Shown here: one piece after another, positions 53,071-64,000 of the stretch
Layout of the letters: each line of letters begins with the position of its first letter
Position numbering within the stretch: position 1 is the first letter of the stretch
Assembly (NCBI RefSeq): GCF_011393335.1
Contig: NZ_CP049865.1
Span: 3,490,722-3,554,721 of the forward strand
Reading direction: 5' to 3'
DNA: 64,000 nt
Origin: Propioniciclava coleopterorum
GTDB taxonomy: Bacteria; Actinomycetota; Actinomycetes; Propionibacteriales; Propionibacteriaceae
Program-made: the position numbers and the translations under genes
Notes under the pieces: model-generated
Told to the model about the DNA's origin: nothing
Databases searched by the model: none
Seen by the model: the letters and a program-made list of their open reading frames with translations, nothing else

Positions 53071-54039
53071 TCAGCGCGCGAGTTCGTCGTCCAGACGCTC
53101 GGCGGTGGTACGCAACGCCGCGAACACCCGGGGCACCTGCGCGACGGGCCAGGACGCCAGGCCGCACGACGGGGTGAGCACGATCGACTCCTGCAGCACC
53201 GGCCCGAGCTCGAGCGGACGCAGGGCCGCCAGGGCGTCGGCGGTGAGCCGGTCCGCGGTGGGCGCGACCGCCGCGGCGGCGTCCGCGAGGCCGAGCCAGA
53301 GCAGTCGGCCGTCCTCCAGCAGCGGACCCAGCCGCTCCCAATCGGGGCGTCCCAGCAGCCTTGCGTCCAGCGCGACGGCCGAGAAGCCGGCGCCGTGCGG
53401 GCCGATCGCCGCCTCGACGTCCAGGCCGGGCGCGCAGCAGTGCAGCACGTCGCCGCCGAGTCCGGCGAGCAGCGTCACGGCCTCCTCGGTGCCGACGGCA
53501 CGGTGCCGGAAGTAGCCGCCCTCGGTCGGGACGGATCCCGCGAGCACGGCCGGGAGCGACGGCTCGTCGACCTGCAGCGTGACGGTCGCCCCGGGCAGCC
53601 GCCGCGCGAGCTCGCCGCGCACCTGCGCCACCCCGGCGGCGAGCGCCTGGGCCAGGTCGCGGCGGGCGACCCGGTCGCCCAGGACGCGGCCGCCGCGCGG
53701 CAGCAGCGTGGCCGCGGCCAGCGTCCAGGGGCCGGCGGTGGTCAGCCGCAGCGTCCCGGTGAAGCCCTGGGCGTTCTCCTCGCAGATGTCGAGGTCGTCG
53801 CGCAGCGTGGCGCGGGCGCGGCGCTGGTCGATCCCGGGCACGTCGGCCAGGTGCCACTCGCCGGCGAGCAGGGTGGCGCCGAGCCCCTCGGCCATGCCCA
53901 GCGAGCGGCCGATCATTCCGGCCCACGGGCCGCGGGCGGGGAACTCGGGCAGCCACGGCAGATCGACGTCGGCGAGCGCCAGCCGGACGCCGCCGGCGAC
54001 GTCGGTGCCCGGCAGCGAGCCCAGCCCGGAGGTCCGCAT
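53071..54039 (-). CDS. Cobalamin-independent methionine synthase-like protein
   Basis: The product is 322 residues and resembles the C-terminal catalytic half of Met[38 protein letters not shown] (histidine/cysteine metal ligands) and TPSCGLASWP. It lacks the N-terminal MetE half. Core-type MetE-like genes occupy this place between mnmA and ligA in actinobacteria. The methyl donor is unknown. The ATG overlaps the mnmA stop (TGATG). Confidence 0.8.
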   Translation of the reverse strand: MRTSGLGSLPGTDVAGGVRLALADVDLPWLPEFPARGPWAGMIGRSLGMAEGLGATLLAGEWHLADVPGIDQRRARATLRDDLDICEENAQGFTGTLRLTTAGPWTLAAATLLPRGGRVLGDRVARRDLAQALAAGVAQVRGELARRLPGATVTLQVDEPSLPAVLAGSVPTEGGYFRHRAVGTEEAVTLLAGLGGDVLHCCAPGLDVEAAIGPHGAGFSAVALDARLLGRPDWERLGPLLEDGRLLWLGLADAAAAVAPTADRLTADALAALRPLELGPVLQESIVLTPSCGLASWPVAQVPRVFAALRTTAERLDDELAR

Positions 54040-55112
54040 CAGGCGGCCGCCGCGATGGTGCTGGCGCCGACCACCAGGTCGCCGTCGTAGGCGACCGCGG
54101 CCTGGCCGGGCGCGATGCCGAACGCGAGCGCATCGAGCTCGATCGTCACCGACGCGGGGGCGGCGGTGATCGTGGCGGGCATCGGCTCGCCGTGCGCGCG
54201 GACCTGCACGAGCCCGCGCCAGGCGCCCAGCCGGGGCTCGGGCACCGCCCAGCTCGGGCGGATGCCCTCGATGCGGGAGACCGCCAGCCGCTCGTGCGGG
54301 CCGACGGTGACCGTGTTGTCGACCGGGGAGATGCCCAGCACGTAGCGGGGCTGCCCGTCGGCCGCGGGGACGCCCAGGCGCAGGCCGCGGCGCTGCCCGA
54401 CCGTGAACTGGTGGTGCCCGGTGTGCGTGCCGACGACCGCGCCGGCGGCGTCCAGGATGAGCCCGTCGCGCTCCCCCAGCTCGCGGGTGAGGAAGCCGGC
54501 GGTGTCGCCGTCGGCGATGAAGCAGATGTCGTGGCTGTCCGGCTTGGACGCCGTCCGCAGCCCGAGCGCCTCGGCCTCGGCGCGGACGTCGGCCTTGACG
54601 GTGCCGTACAGCGGGAACAGCGAGCGCCGCAGCTGGTCCTGGGTGAGGACGCCCAGCACGTAGCTCTGGTCCTTGGCGGCATCCGCGGCCCGCCGCAGCG
54701 CGACGTCGTCGCCGGCGCGGTCCAGCCGGGCGTAGTGGCCGGTGGCGACCGCGTCGAAGCCCAGCGCGAGCCCGCGCTCCAGGACGGCGGCGAACTTGAT
54801 CTTCTCGTTGCAGCGCAGGCACGGGTTCGGGGTGCGCCCGGCCGCGTACTCGGCCACGAAGTCGTCGACGACGTCGGCGGCGAACCGCTCGGACAGGTCC
54901 CACACGTAGAACGGGATGCCGAGGGTGTCGGCGACGCGGCGGGCGTCCAGGGAGTCCTCCAGCGAGCAGCAGCCGCGCGCGCCCGAGCGGTACGTCTGCG
55001 GGTTGCGGTTCAGCGCGAGGTGCACCCCGACGACCTCGTGGCCATCGGCCACCATGCGCGCGGCCGCGACGGAGGAGTCCACCCCTCCGGACATCGCCAC
55101 CAGCACCCGCAT
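54039..55112 (-). CDS. mnmA: tRNA 2-thiouridylase MnmA
   Basis: MnmA adds sulfur to the wobble uridine of Lys, Glu and Gln tRNAs. The product is 357 residues. It has the PP-loop [10 protein letters not shown] at about 8-17, the catalytic cysteine in [14 protein letters not shown], the second cysteine in HDICFI and GQRRGLRLG. The sulfur donor would be the cysteine desulfurase encoded 70 bases upstream. It is translationally coupled to the MetE-like gene. Confidence 0.96.
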   Translation of the reverse strand: MRVLVAMSGGVDSSVAAARMVADGHEVVGVHLALNRNPQTYRSGARGCCSLEDSLDARRVADTLGIPFYVWDLSERFAADVVDDFVAEYAAGRTPNPCLRCNEKIKFAAVLERGLALGFDAVATGHYARLDRAGDDVALRRAADAAKDQSYVLGVLTQDQLRRSLFPLYGTVKADVRAEAEALGLRTASKPDSHDICFIADGDTAGFLTRELGERDGLILDAAGAVVGTHTGHHQFTVGQRRGLRLGVPAADGQPRYVLGISPVDNTVTVGPHERLAVSRIEGIRPSWAVPEPRLGAWRGLVQVRAHGEPMPATITAAPASVTIELDALAFGIAPGQAAVAYDGDLVVGASTIAAAA

Positions 55113-55182
55113 CGCGCCGCCCCCTTCGCTCGTTCGCCGAGGACCGATTCTAGGCGCTCGGCGGCCGGGCGAGCATCGCGGC

Positions 55183-56309
55183 CTACGCGGACGCCGCCCG
55201 CGCCCGCGCCACGGCGTCGGGCAGGGCGGCCAGGAGGGCGTCCACGTCGGCGTCTGTGCTCGTCCAACCCAGGGAGAAGCGCAGGGACGCCGAGGCCTGC
55301 GCCTCGGTACGCCCCATGGCCAGCAGCACCTCGCTGGGCCGGTGGACGCCCGCGGTGCAGGCCGACCCGGTGGACGCGTCGATGCCCGCGGCGTCCAGCA
55401 GCAGGAGGAGGTCGTCGGCGCGGACGCCGTCGAACGTCACGTGGGTGATCGCGGGCCCGACCTCTGCGCCGCCATTGAGGCGCGTCCCGGGGATCGCCTC
55501 GACCCCGGCCGCGATCCGGGCCCGCAGGGCCTCCAGCCGCGCGTTCTCGGCCTCGGCCCGCCCGACCGCCTCGGCCGCGGCGGCGGCGAACCCCAGGGCG
55601 AGCGCGACCGGGACGGTGCCCGAGCGCAGCGCGCGCTCCTGGCCGCCGCCGTGCCCGACCGGCGCGAGCGGGGCGTCGCGGCGCGCCACCAGGGCCCCGA
55701 CGCCGACGGGCCCGCCGACCTTGTGGGCGGTGACGGTCAGCGCGTCGAGCCCGGAGTCGTCGAACGCGAGCGGGAGGTGGCCCAGCGCCTGGACGGCGTC
55801 GCTGTGCGCCCGGACGCCGGCGCGGCGGCACGCCGCCACGAACGCGTCGATCGGCTGGATCGTGCCCGTCTCGTTGTTGACCCACATCAGCGACGCCCAG
55901 GCCATCGTGTCGTCGAGCGCGCCCAGCGCCGACGGTGTGACCACGCCGTCCTCGTCCACCGGGAGGATCGTCCGCCGCCCGCCCAGGGAAGCGGCGGCCT
56001 CGAAGACGGCGGGGTGCTCCACGGACGAGACCGCCACCCGGGGCCGGCCGGCGTCCGCGCCCCGGGCCGCGCCGCCCAGGACGGCGAGGTTGTCGGCCTC
56101 GGTGCCCCCGGAGGTGAACACGACCTCGGTCGGGTGCGCGCCCAGGGCGTCGGCGAGTTGTTCGCGGGCGTCCTCGAGCAGCGCGTGCGCCCGGCGCCCC
56201 CGGCGTGCTGGGAAGCGGGGTTGCCGGCCAGCTCCCAGCCGCGCTGCATCGCCGCGAGCGCGGCGGGGCGCAGCGGCGACGTGGCCGCGTGGTCCAGGTA
56301 GTGGCGCAT
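55183..56309 (-). CDS. Cysteine desulfurase, IscS/NifS type (one apparent frameshift)
   Basis: A PLP enzyme that releases sulfur from cysteine, here probably for MnmA. It has [12 protein letters not shown] at the start, [13 protein letters not shown], the PLP lysine in [23 protein letters not shown] and the catalytic cysteine in STGSACTAG. The frame breaks at the ccccc run 56197-56201; one added base restores [14 protein letters not shown]. About 375 residues. GGGAGGAA precedes the ATG, with a TAGACT -10 upstream. Confidence 0.93.
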
Positions 56310-56325
56310 GGTTCCTCCCGGCGCG

Positions 56326-56331
56326 AGTCTA
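56326..56331 (-). promoter_or_regulatory. -10 element of the cysteine desulfurase operon
   Basis: TAGACT on the minus strand lies 16 bases before the cysteine desulfurase ATG, giving a short leader with GGGAGG. An inverted repeat AAGCGGG-N9-CCCGCTT (56341-56363) lies just upstream and could be an operator for either divergent unit. Confidence 0.4.
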
Positions 56332-56368
56332 GGAGGTGGCAAGCGGGGCGGGTGGACCCGCTTTGACG

Positions 56369-56399
56369 GGTGGGGGCACAATGGGTCGCTGCCCCCACC
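56369..56399 (+). promoter_or_regulatory. Inverted repeat upstream of glgX
   Basis: GGTGGGGGCA (56369-56378) and TGCCCCCACC (56390-56399) are perfect ten-base arms around an 11-base loop. The structure ends 33 bases before the glgX GTG. A TTGACG lies at 56363-56368, but no matching -10 was clear. It may be an operator or a leader hairpin. Confidence 0.4.
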
Positions 56400-56432
56400 G
56401 CCACCGTCCGCCGCCCGAAAAGAGATTCACCC

Positions 56433-58559
<2,127 letters not shown>

Positions 58560-58571
58560 TAGCGTGGAGGC

Positions 58572-60761
58572 GTGACCTCGCGACGCAAGCCCCAGTCCCC
58601 ATCCGCACCGGAGCCCGTCCAGCCGGCCGCCGAGACACCCCCGGCGCCGACGCCGTCGGCCGTGCCCCACCCGCCGCTCCCCAAGCCCCCGGCGGGCTCC
58701 CCCGTGGCGGTCCCGCGGCCCCCGGCGTCCGCCCCCGCGGCCGCCGCCCAGGCCGCGACGCCGACCGCCCCGCTCGAGGTGGACCTCGACCCGGTGACGA
58801 CGGTCGTGCGCGGCATCGGCCGGATCCCCGTGCTGAAGGTCGAGCCCGTCATCGAGGGCGGCGCCTACGCCGCGAAGGCGGTCGTCGGCGAGAACGTCCC
58901 GATCCGGGCCAAGGTGTTCCGGGAGGGCCACGACGCCGTCAACGCCTCGGTGATCCTCACCGACCCCCGGGGCAACGAGACCCGCCACGACATGACCCCG
59001 CTCGAGCCGCGCGGCCTGGACCCGTGGGAGGCCTGGGTCCGCCCCGACTCCGAGGGCCTGTGGACGTTCCGCGTCGAGGGCTGGTCCGACCCGTGGGGCA
59101 CCTGGCTGCACAACGCCGAGGCCAAGCTGCCCGCCGGCGTCGACGTCGAGCTGGTGTGCCTGGAGGGCCGCGACCTGCTGGAGCGCACCGCACGCGCGGC
59201 CGAGGAGGCCGGCGACCCTGTGCAGGCGTCCATCCTGCGCGCCACCGCGCAGCTGCTGATCCCCGAGCGTCCCGCCGAGGACCTGCTCGACGTCGCCGAC
59301 GCCCCCGGGCTGTCCCGGGCGATGGCCGCCTACGGCCCCCGCGAGCTCGTCTCCCCGACCGCCGACTTCCCGCTGTTCGTCGACCGGGTGCGCGCCCTGT
59401 ACGCGTCCTGGTACGAGTTCTTCCCGCGCTCGGAGGGCGCCCGTTACGACGCCGCCACCGACACCTGGGCGTCCGGCACGTTCGAGACGGCCGCCCGGCG
59501 CCTCGAGGCGATCGCCGACATGGGCTTCAACGTGGTGTACCTGCCGCCGATCCACCCGATCGGACACGCGTTCAAGAAGGGCAAGAACAACACCCTGGAC
59601 GCCCACGCCGACGACCCGGGCTCGCCCTGGGCGATCGGCAACGCCGATGGCGGCCACGACGCGATCAACCCCGACCTGGGCGACTTCGCCTCCTTCGACG
59701 CCTTCGTCGCCAAGGCCAACGCGCTGGGCATGGAGGTGGCGCTCGACTTCGCGCTGCAGGCCTCGCCCGACCACCCGTGGGTGCAGGAGCACCCCGAGTG
59801 GTTCACCACGCGGATCGACGGCACGATCGCGTACGCGGAGAACCCGCCGAAGAAGTACCAGGACATCTACCCGATCAACTTCGACAACGACCCCGAGGGC
59901 ATCTACAACGAGGTGCTGCGGATCCTGAAGCTGTGGATCGGCCACGGGGTCAAGATCTTCCGCGTCGACAACCCGCACACCAAGCCGGTGCAGTTCTGGG
60001 CCTGGATCTTCGCCCAGCTGCGCAGAACCGACCCCGACGTGCTGTTCTTCGCCGAGGCCTTCACCACTCCGGAGATGATGCACGCCCTGGGCAAGGTCGG
60101 CTTCCAGTCCAGCTACACCTACTTCACGTGGCGGGTGACGAAGGAGGAGATCACCGAGTACATGCTCGAACTCTCCGAGGAGATGGCCGACTTCTACCGG
60201 CCGAACTTCTTCGTCAACACCCCCGACATCAACCCGTTCCACCTGCAGTCGGGCAACCCGGCGATCTTCGCGATCCGGGCCATCCTGGCGGCGACGCTGT
60301 CGCCGGCGTGGGGCGTCTACTCCGGCTTCGAGCTGTTCGAGCACGAGCCGCTGGCGGCCGGCCGCGAGGAGTACCTCGACTCGGAGAAGTACGAGTTCCG
60401 ACCGCGCGACTACACCGCCGAGCCGAACCTCAACATGCTGCTCGGGACGCTGAATGCGATCCGCGACCGGCACCCCGCGCTGCAGCAGCTGCGACAGATC
60501 CACTTCCACACGGCCCTGAACGATCGGGTCATCGCCTACTCGAAGTCCGACGGCGACGACCACGTGCTGTGCATCGTGTCCCTGGATCCCGACAACACCG
60601 TCGAGACCGAGGTGCACCTGGACCTGCCCGCCCTGGGCCTCAAGGTCGGGGACGCGCTGCCGGTCCGCGACGAGCTGACGGGCACCACGTTCACGTGGGG
60701 CGCGCGGAACTTCGTCCGGCTCACGCCCTCCCAGCCGGCGCACGTCCTGGCGGTGCAGTGA
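58572..60761 (+). CDS. glgE: Maltose-1-phosphate maltosyltransferase GlgE
   Basis: GlgE extends alpha-1,4-glucan using maltose-1-phosphate. The product is 729 residues. A Pro/Ala-rich tail of ~65 residues precedes the N-domain (DPVTTVVRGIGRIPVLKVEP). The GH13_3 catalytic domain has LPPIHPIGHAFKKGKNNT, the nucleophile in KIFRVDNPHTKP, the acid in FFAEAFTTPEMM and the C-terminal CIVSLDP sheet domain. The GTG start follows glgX by 12 bases. The maltokinase that supplies its substrate is 28 bases downstream. Confidence 0.95.
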   Translation: MTSRRKPQSPSAPEPVQPAAETPPAPTPSAVPHPPLPKPPAGSPVAVPRPPASAPAAAAQAATPTAPLEVDLDPVTTVVRGIGRIPVLKVEPVIEGGAYAAKAVVGENVPIRAKVFREGHDAVNASVILTDPRGNETRHDMTPLEPRGLDPWEAWVRPDSEGLWTFRVEGWSDPWGTWLHNAEAKLPAGVDVELVCLEGRDLLERTARAAEEAGDPVQASILRATAQLLIPERPAEDLLDVADAPGLSRAMAAYGPRELVSPTADFPLFVDRVRALYASWYEFFPRSEGARYDAATDTWASGTFETAARRLEAIADMGFNVVYLPPIHPIGHAFKKGKNNTLDAHADDPGSPWAIGNADGGHDAINPDLGDFASFDAFVAKANALGMEVALDFALQASPDHPWVQEHPEWFTTRIDGTIAYAENPPKKYQDIYPINFDNDPEGIYNEVLRILKLWIGHGVKIFRVDNPHTKPVQFWAWIFAQLRRTDPDVLFFAEAFTTPEMMHALGKVGFQSSYTYFTWRVTKEEITEYMLELSEEMADFYRPNFFVNTPDINPFHLQSGNPAIFAIRAILAATLSPAWGVYSGFELFEHEPLAAGREEYLDSEKYEFRPRDYTAEPNLNMLLGTLNAIRDRHPALQQLRQIHFHTALNDRVIAYSKSDGDDHVLCIVSLDPDNTVETEVHLDLPALGLKVGDALPVRDELTGTTFTWGARNFVRLTPSQPAHVLAVQ

Positions 60762-60789
60762 CCGGGAGCGACGCGAGAGGGGGCACGAC

Positions 60790-62064
60790 GTGAGCGCACT
60801 GCACGACGCGTGGATGAGCCACCTCGAGTCGGTCCGGTGGTTCGGCGGCAAGGGCGCGGGCGCCTCGATCGTGGGGCTGGAGCCGGTGGCGACGCACACC
60901 GACCCCGACGCCGTCCCGGCGGTCCGCAGCGAGGTCGCCACCCTGGCGTTCCCCGACGGGCACACCGAGTACTACCACCTCCTCGTGGCGCTGTATCCGG
61001 AGTCCGAGCACACCCCCGGCACGGTGCTGGGCACCGAGGAGGCGGACGGCCGGGGCGTCCGGGTCGTGGACGCGACGACCGACCCCGGCGCGCTGGCCGC
61101 GTTCGTGGCGGCCACGGCGCCCGCGTTCTCCGAGGTGCCCGTCGCGGTGTGGCGGGGTGAGCAGTCCAACACGACGCTCACGCTGGGGAAGTCGGACCTC
61201 TACAAGCTGTTCCGGCGCATCGAGCCGGGCCCCAACCTGGACGCCGAGGTGCTCGTGGCGCTGTCCGGCGACCGCGTGCCCGCCCTGCGGGGCCGCCTCA
61301 CCGCGGACTGGCCCGCCGGCCACACCACCGACCTGGGCATCGTGCTGGAGCGCATCGCCGGCGCCGAGGACGGCTGGGAACGCGCCACCGCGGCGTGCGT
61401 GGCCGGCGCGGACTTCCGCCGGGAGGCACGCGATCTCGGGGCGGCGCTCGCCGAGGTGCACGCCCGGCTCGCCGACGCCTTCGGCTTCGAGGAGCGCTCC
61501 GGGGACGACCTCGCCGACACCATGGCGTCCCGGCTGGACGCCGCCGCGGCCGTCGCGCCGCCGCTGGCCGAGCACGTGCCGGCGCTGCGGTCGGCCTTCG
61601 ACGCCCTGCGCGGCCACACGCTCGCGGTCCAGCGCGTCCACGGCGACTTCCACCTCGGCCAGACGCTCGCGTCCCCGGCGGGCTGGACCATCATCGACTT
61701 CGAGGGCGAGCCGGCCAAGACGGCCGCCGAGCGGCGGGCGTTCGACTCGCCGTGGCGCGACGTGGCCGGCATGGTGCGCTCGTTCGACTACGCCCGCTCG
61801 GCGCACCCGGAGCCTGCGTCGGCCGAGGCACTCGCGTGGGCCGACGCCGCCACCGCGGCGTTCCTCGACGGCTACTGCGCCGGCGAGCCGCCCCGCGCCG
61901 ACCTCCTCAACGGTTACGTCATCGACAAGGCCGTCTACGAGGTGGTCTACGAAATCCGCAACCGACCCGACTGGGTCCAAATCCCCCTGCGGGCCGTCAT
62001 TGCCGCTAGCGTGAGCGGTCCCGAAGAACACCCACTGAGAAGGAGCGACGACGATGTCTCATGA
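60790..62064 (+). CDS. mak: Maltokinase (Mak/Pep2)
   Basis: The product is 424 residues and phosphorylates maltose to maltose-1-phosphate for GlgE. The aminoglycoside-kinase-like catalytic loop is RVHGDFHLGQTL, with the Mg site IIDFEGEPAK and the following RSFDYARSA. The N-terminal cap begins WMSHLESVRWFGGKG. It is not fused to trehalose synthase TreS, which is absent from the window. Its 3' end overlaps glgB by 11 bases. Confidence 0.94.
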   Translation: MSALHDAWMSHLESVRWFGGKGAGASIVGLEPVATHTDPDAVPAVRSEVATLAFPDGHTEYYHLLVALYPESEHTPGTVLGTEEADGRGVRVVDATTDPGALAAFVAATAPAFSEVPVAVWRGEQSNTTLTLGKSDLYKLFRRIEPGPNLDAEVLVALSGDRVPALRGRLTADWPAGHTTDLGIVLERIAGAEDGWERATAACVAGADFRREARDLGAALAEVHARLADAFGFEERSGDDLADTMASRLDAAAAVAPPLAEHVPALRSAFDALRGHTLAVQRVHGDFHLGQTLASPAGWTIIDFEGEPAKTAAERRAFDSPWRDVAGMVRSFDYARSAHPEPASAEALAWADAATAAFLDGYCAGEPPRADLLNGYVIDKAVYEVVYEIRNRPDWVQIPLRAVIAASVSGPEEHPLRRSDDDVS

Positions 62065-64000
62065 TCCGCACGGAGGCCTGACCGGTTGGGACCTCGAGGG
62101 TTTTCACAGCGGTGGCGACACCGAGCTGTGGAAGCGGCTCGGCGCGCACGTCGTGACGGTGCACGACGACGAACGCGGTGAGCTCACCGGGACGCGGTTC
62201 GCGGTGTGGGCGCCGAACGCCCAGGAGGTGCGGATCAACGCCGACTTCAACTGGTGGACCGGCGACGCCATGACGCGCATCCCCGGCACCGGCGTGTGGG
62301 CCACCTTCGTCGAGGGCGTGGGCGACGGGACGCTGTACAAGTACAACATCCTGGGCGCCGACGGGGTGTGGCACGAGAAGGTCGACCCGATGGCGACCTT
62401 CGCCGAGCAGGCGCCGGCGAACTCCTCCATCGTCTACACCAGCCGGTTCGGCTGGGGTGACGACGCGTGGATGGAGGCGCGGGCGTCCAAGAACATGCAG
62501 GTCGAGCCGATGTCGATCTACGAGGTGCACCTGGGCAGCTGGCGCAAGGGCAAGACCTACCTCGAGTTGGCCGAGGAACTGGTCGAGTACGTCACGTGGC
62601 AGGGTTTCACCCACGTCGAGTTCCTGCCGGTCACCGAGCACCCGTTCGAGCCGAGCTGGGGCTACCAGGTCACCAACTACTTCGCGCCGCAGAGCCGGCT
62701 GGGCAAGCCCGACGAGTTCCGCTACCTGGTGGACCGCCTGCACCAGGCCGGCATCGGCGTCATCCTCGACTGGGTGCCCGGCCACTTCCCCAAGGACGAG
62801 TGGGCGCTGGGACGCTTCGACGGCACCGCGCTGTACGAGCACGCCGACCCGCGCCAGGGCGAGCACAAGGACTGGGGCACGTACATCTTCAACTACGGCC
62901 GCGACGAGGTGAAGTCGTTCCTGGTCAGCAACGCGCTGTACTGGGTGACCGAGTTCCACATCGACGCGCTCCGGGTGGACGCCGTGGCGTCCATGCTCTA
63001 CCTCGACTACAGCCGCGAGGACGGCGAGTGGGTGCCCAACGAGTTCGGCGGCAACCACAACCTGGAGGCCATCGACTTCCTGCGCTACGTCAACCGGCAC
63101 CTCTACGAGCGCGTCCCGGGCGTGGCGATGATCGCCGAGGAGTCCACCTCGTTCGGCGGGGTCACGCAGCCCACCAACCTGGGCGGCCTGGGCTTCGGCT
63201 TCAAGTGGAACATGGGCTGGATGAACGACTCGCTGCGCTACCTGGCGCTGGAGCCGATCTACCGGCAGTGGCACCACCACGAGATGACCTTCGCGATGGT
63301 CTACCAGTACTCGGAGAACTTCATCCTGCCGATCAGCCACGACGAGGTCGTGCACGGCAAGGGGTCGATGATCAACAAGATCCCGCAGGACGCCTGGCGC
63401 CAGTTCGCCACGCTGCGCGCGTTCTACGCGTTCATGTGGGCCTTCCCGGGCAAGCAGCTTCTGTTCATGGGCCAGGAGTTCGGGCAGCGCTCCGAGTTCA
63501 ACGAGGCCGTCAGCCTCGAGTGGTGGGTCTCGGACCTGTGGGGCCACCACGGCCTGCAGCGCCTCATCAAGGACCTCAACGAGGTCTACCGCGAGCACCC
63601 GGCGATGTGGCAGTTGGACGGCGACCCCGCGGGGTTCTCGTGGATCAACGCCGACGACGCGGGCCGCAATACCTACTCGTGGATCCGCCGTGACGACGCC
63701 GGCCAGCAGTTGGCCGTCATCGTGAACTTCAGCTCGGAGCCCTGGTACGACTACGAGATCGGCCTGCCCGAGGCGGGCACGTGGACCGAGGTCATCAACA
63801 CCGACGCCACCGTCTACGACGGCTCGGGCATCGGCAACTTCGGCGCCGTCGAGGCCACCGAGGGCACCTGGGGCGAGTACCCGGCGCACGCCAAGGTCCA
63901 GGTGCCGCCGCTCGGCGCGGTGATCCTGCGCCACGACGGCGACGTCGCCGACGGGGCCCAGCCGCGGCGCGCGGTCGAGTCCGCGTCCGACGGCCCCGAG
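62054..64000 (+). CDS. glgB: 1,4-alpha-glucan branching enzyme GlgB (partial, runs off right edge)
   Basis: GlgB adds alpha-1,6 branches to the GlgE product. 649 codons are present without a stop. CBM48 (FAVWAPNAQEVRINADFNWW) is near the N-terminus; the extra N1 domain of long GlgB forms is missing. Catalytic parts are YEVHLGSWR, EHPFEPSWGYQ, the nucleophile in IDALRVDAVASMLYLDY, the acid in MIAEESTS and ISHDEVVHGKGSM. The all-beta C-domain follows and is nearly complete. GAAGGAG precedes the ATG. Confidence 0.96.
   Translation, partial: MSHDPHGGLTGWDLEGFHSGGDTELWKRLGAHVVTVHDDERGELTGTRFAVWAPNAQEVRINADFNWWTGDAMTRIPGTGVWATFVEGVGDGTLYKYNILGADGVWHEKVDPMATFAEQAPANSSIVYTSRFGWGDDAWMEARASKNMQVEPMSIYEVHLGSWRKGKTYLELAEELVEYVTWQGFTHVEFLPVTEHPFEPSWGYQVTNYFAPQSRLGKPDEFRYLVDRLHQAGIGVILDWVPGHFPKDEWALGRFDGTALYEHADPRQGEHKDWGTYIFNYGRDEVKSFLVSNALYWVTEFHIDALRVDAVASMLYLDYSREDGEWVPNEFGGNHNLEAIDFLRYVNRHLYERVPGVAMIAEESTSFGGVTQPTNLGGLGFGFKWNMGWMNDSLRYLALEPIYRQWHHHEMTFAMVYQYSENFILPISHDEVVHGKGSMINKIPQDAWRQFATLRAFYAFMWAFPGKQLLFMGQEFGQRSEFNEAVSLEWWVSDLWGHHGLQRLIKDLNEVYREHPAMWQLDGDPAGFSWINADDAGRNTYSWIRRDDAGQQLAVIVNFSSEPWYDYEIGLPEAGTWTEVINTDATVYDGSGIGNFGAVEATEGTWGEYPAHAKVQVPPLGAVILRHDGDVADGAQPRRAVESASDGPE

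Overview
The window is high-GC actinobacterial chromosome. Gene content and order fit the Propionibacteriales (a Propionibacteriaceae-like genome), but that rank is inferred from synteny and family content, not from a marker tree. Nearly all genes are housekeeping or biosynthetic. They are tightly packed, and many neighbours share ATGA, GTGA or TGATG stop/start overlaps. No rRNA, tRNA, CRISPR array, insertion sequence or prophage was recognised.

Layout. 1-3533 (minus): yebC, then a LexA-type SOS box, ruvC-ruvA-ruvB and the start of yajC. 3614-7779: a metallo-beta-lactamase-fold hydrolase, priA (hisA), a cytosine-deaminase-like amidohydrolase and an AraC-VOC pair. 7831-11464 (minus): hisD-hisC-hisB-hisH. 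11485-17734: DUF554, YbaK, CHAD, a membrane protein and dnaE. 17901-22292: arginase, DUF1697, an FprA-type reductase and mgtE. mgtE has a possible Pro/Asp-rich leader peptide. 22666-35368 (minus): hisI-trpE-TrpX-HGxxPAAW-trpC-trpB-trpA-lgt, then gltB-gltD. trpF is absent here; bifunctional PriA would cover that step. 35438-38576: a TIGR03085 protein and a coupled pair made of an AAA+ ATPase with TPR and a TPR membrane protein. 38658-43497 (minus): a PfkB sugar kinase, VanZ and gatC-gatA-gatB. 43767-49331 (plus): a sugar ABC transporter cassette that has been tandemly duplicated and then partly deleted in each copy. 49406-56309: an ACT protein, a small alarmone synthetase, a small membrane protein, ligA, a MetE-like protein, mnmA and a cysteine desulfurase. 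56433-64000: glgX-glgE-maltokinase-glgB, the GlgE alpha-glucan pathway with glycogen debranching; glgB runs off the right edge.

The ligA-ACT-gatCAB and csd-mnmA-ligA arrangement is conserved actinobacterial backbone. The ABC cassette sits inside it as an accessory insertion. The amidohydrolase and AraC-VOC genes likewise separate priA from hisH.

At least fourteen genes carry an apparent frameshift that is repaired by adding one G or C, nearly always to a short G/C run. They include essential genes such as dnaE, hisD, gltB and gatC. The uniform pattern points to sequencing or assembly error rather than gene decay, so these are annotated as genes with a marked break. The truly decayed sequences are the two remnants in the duplicated ABC cassette.
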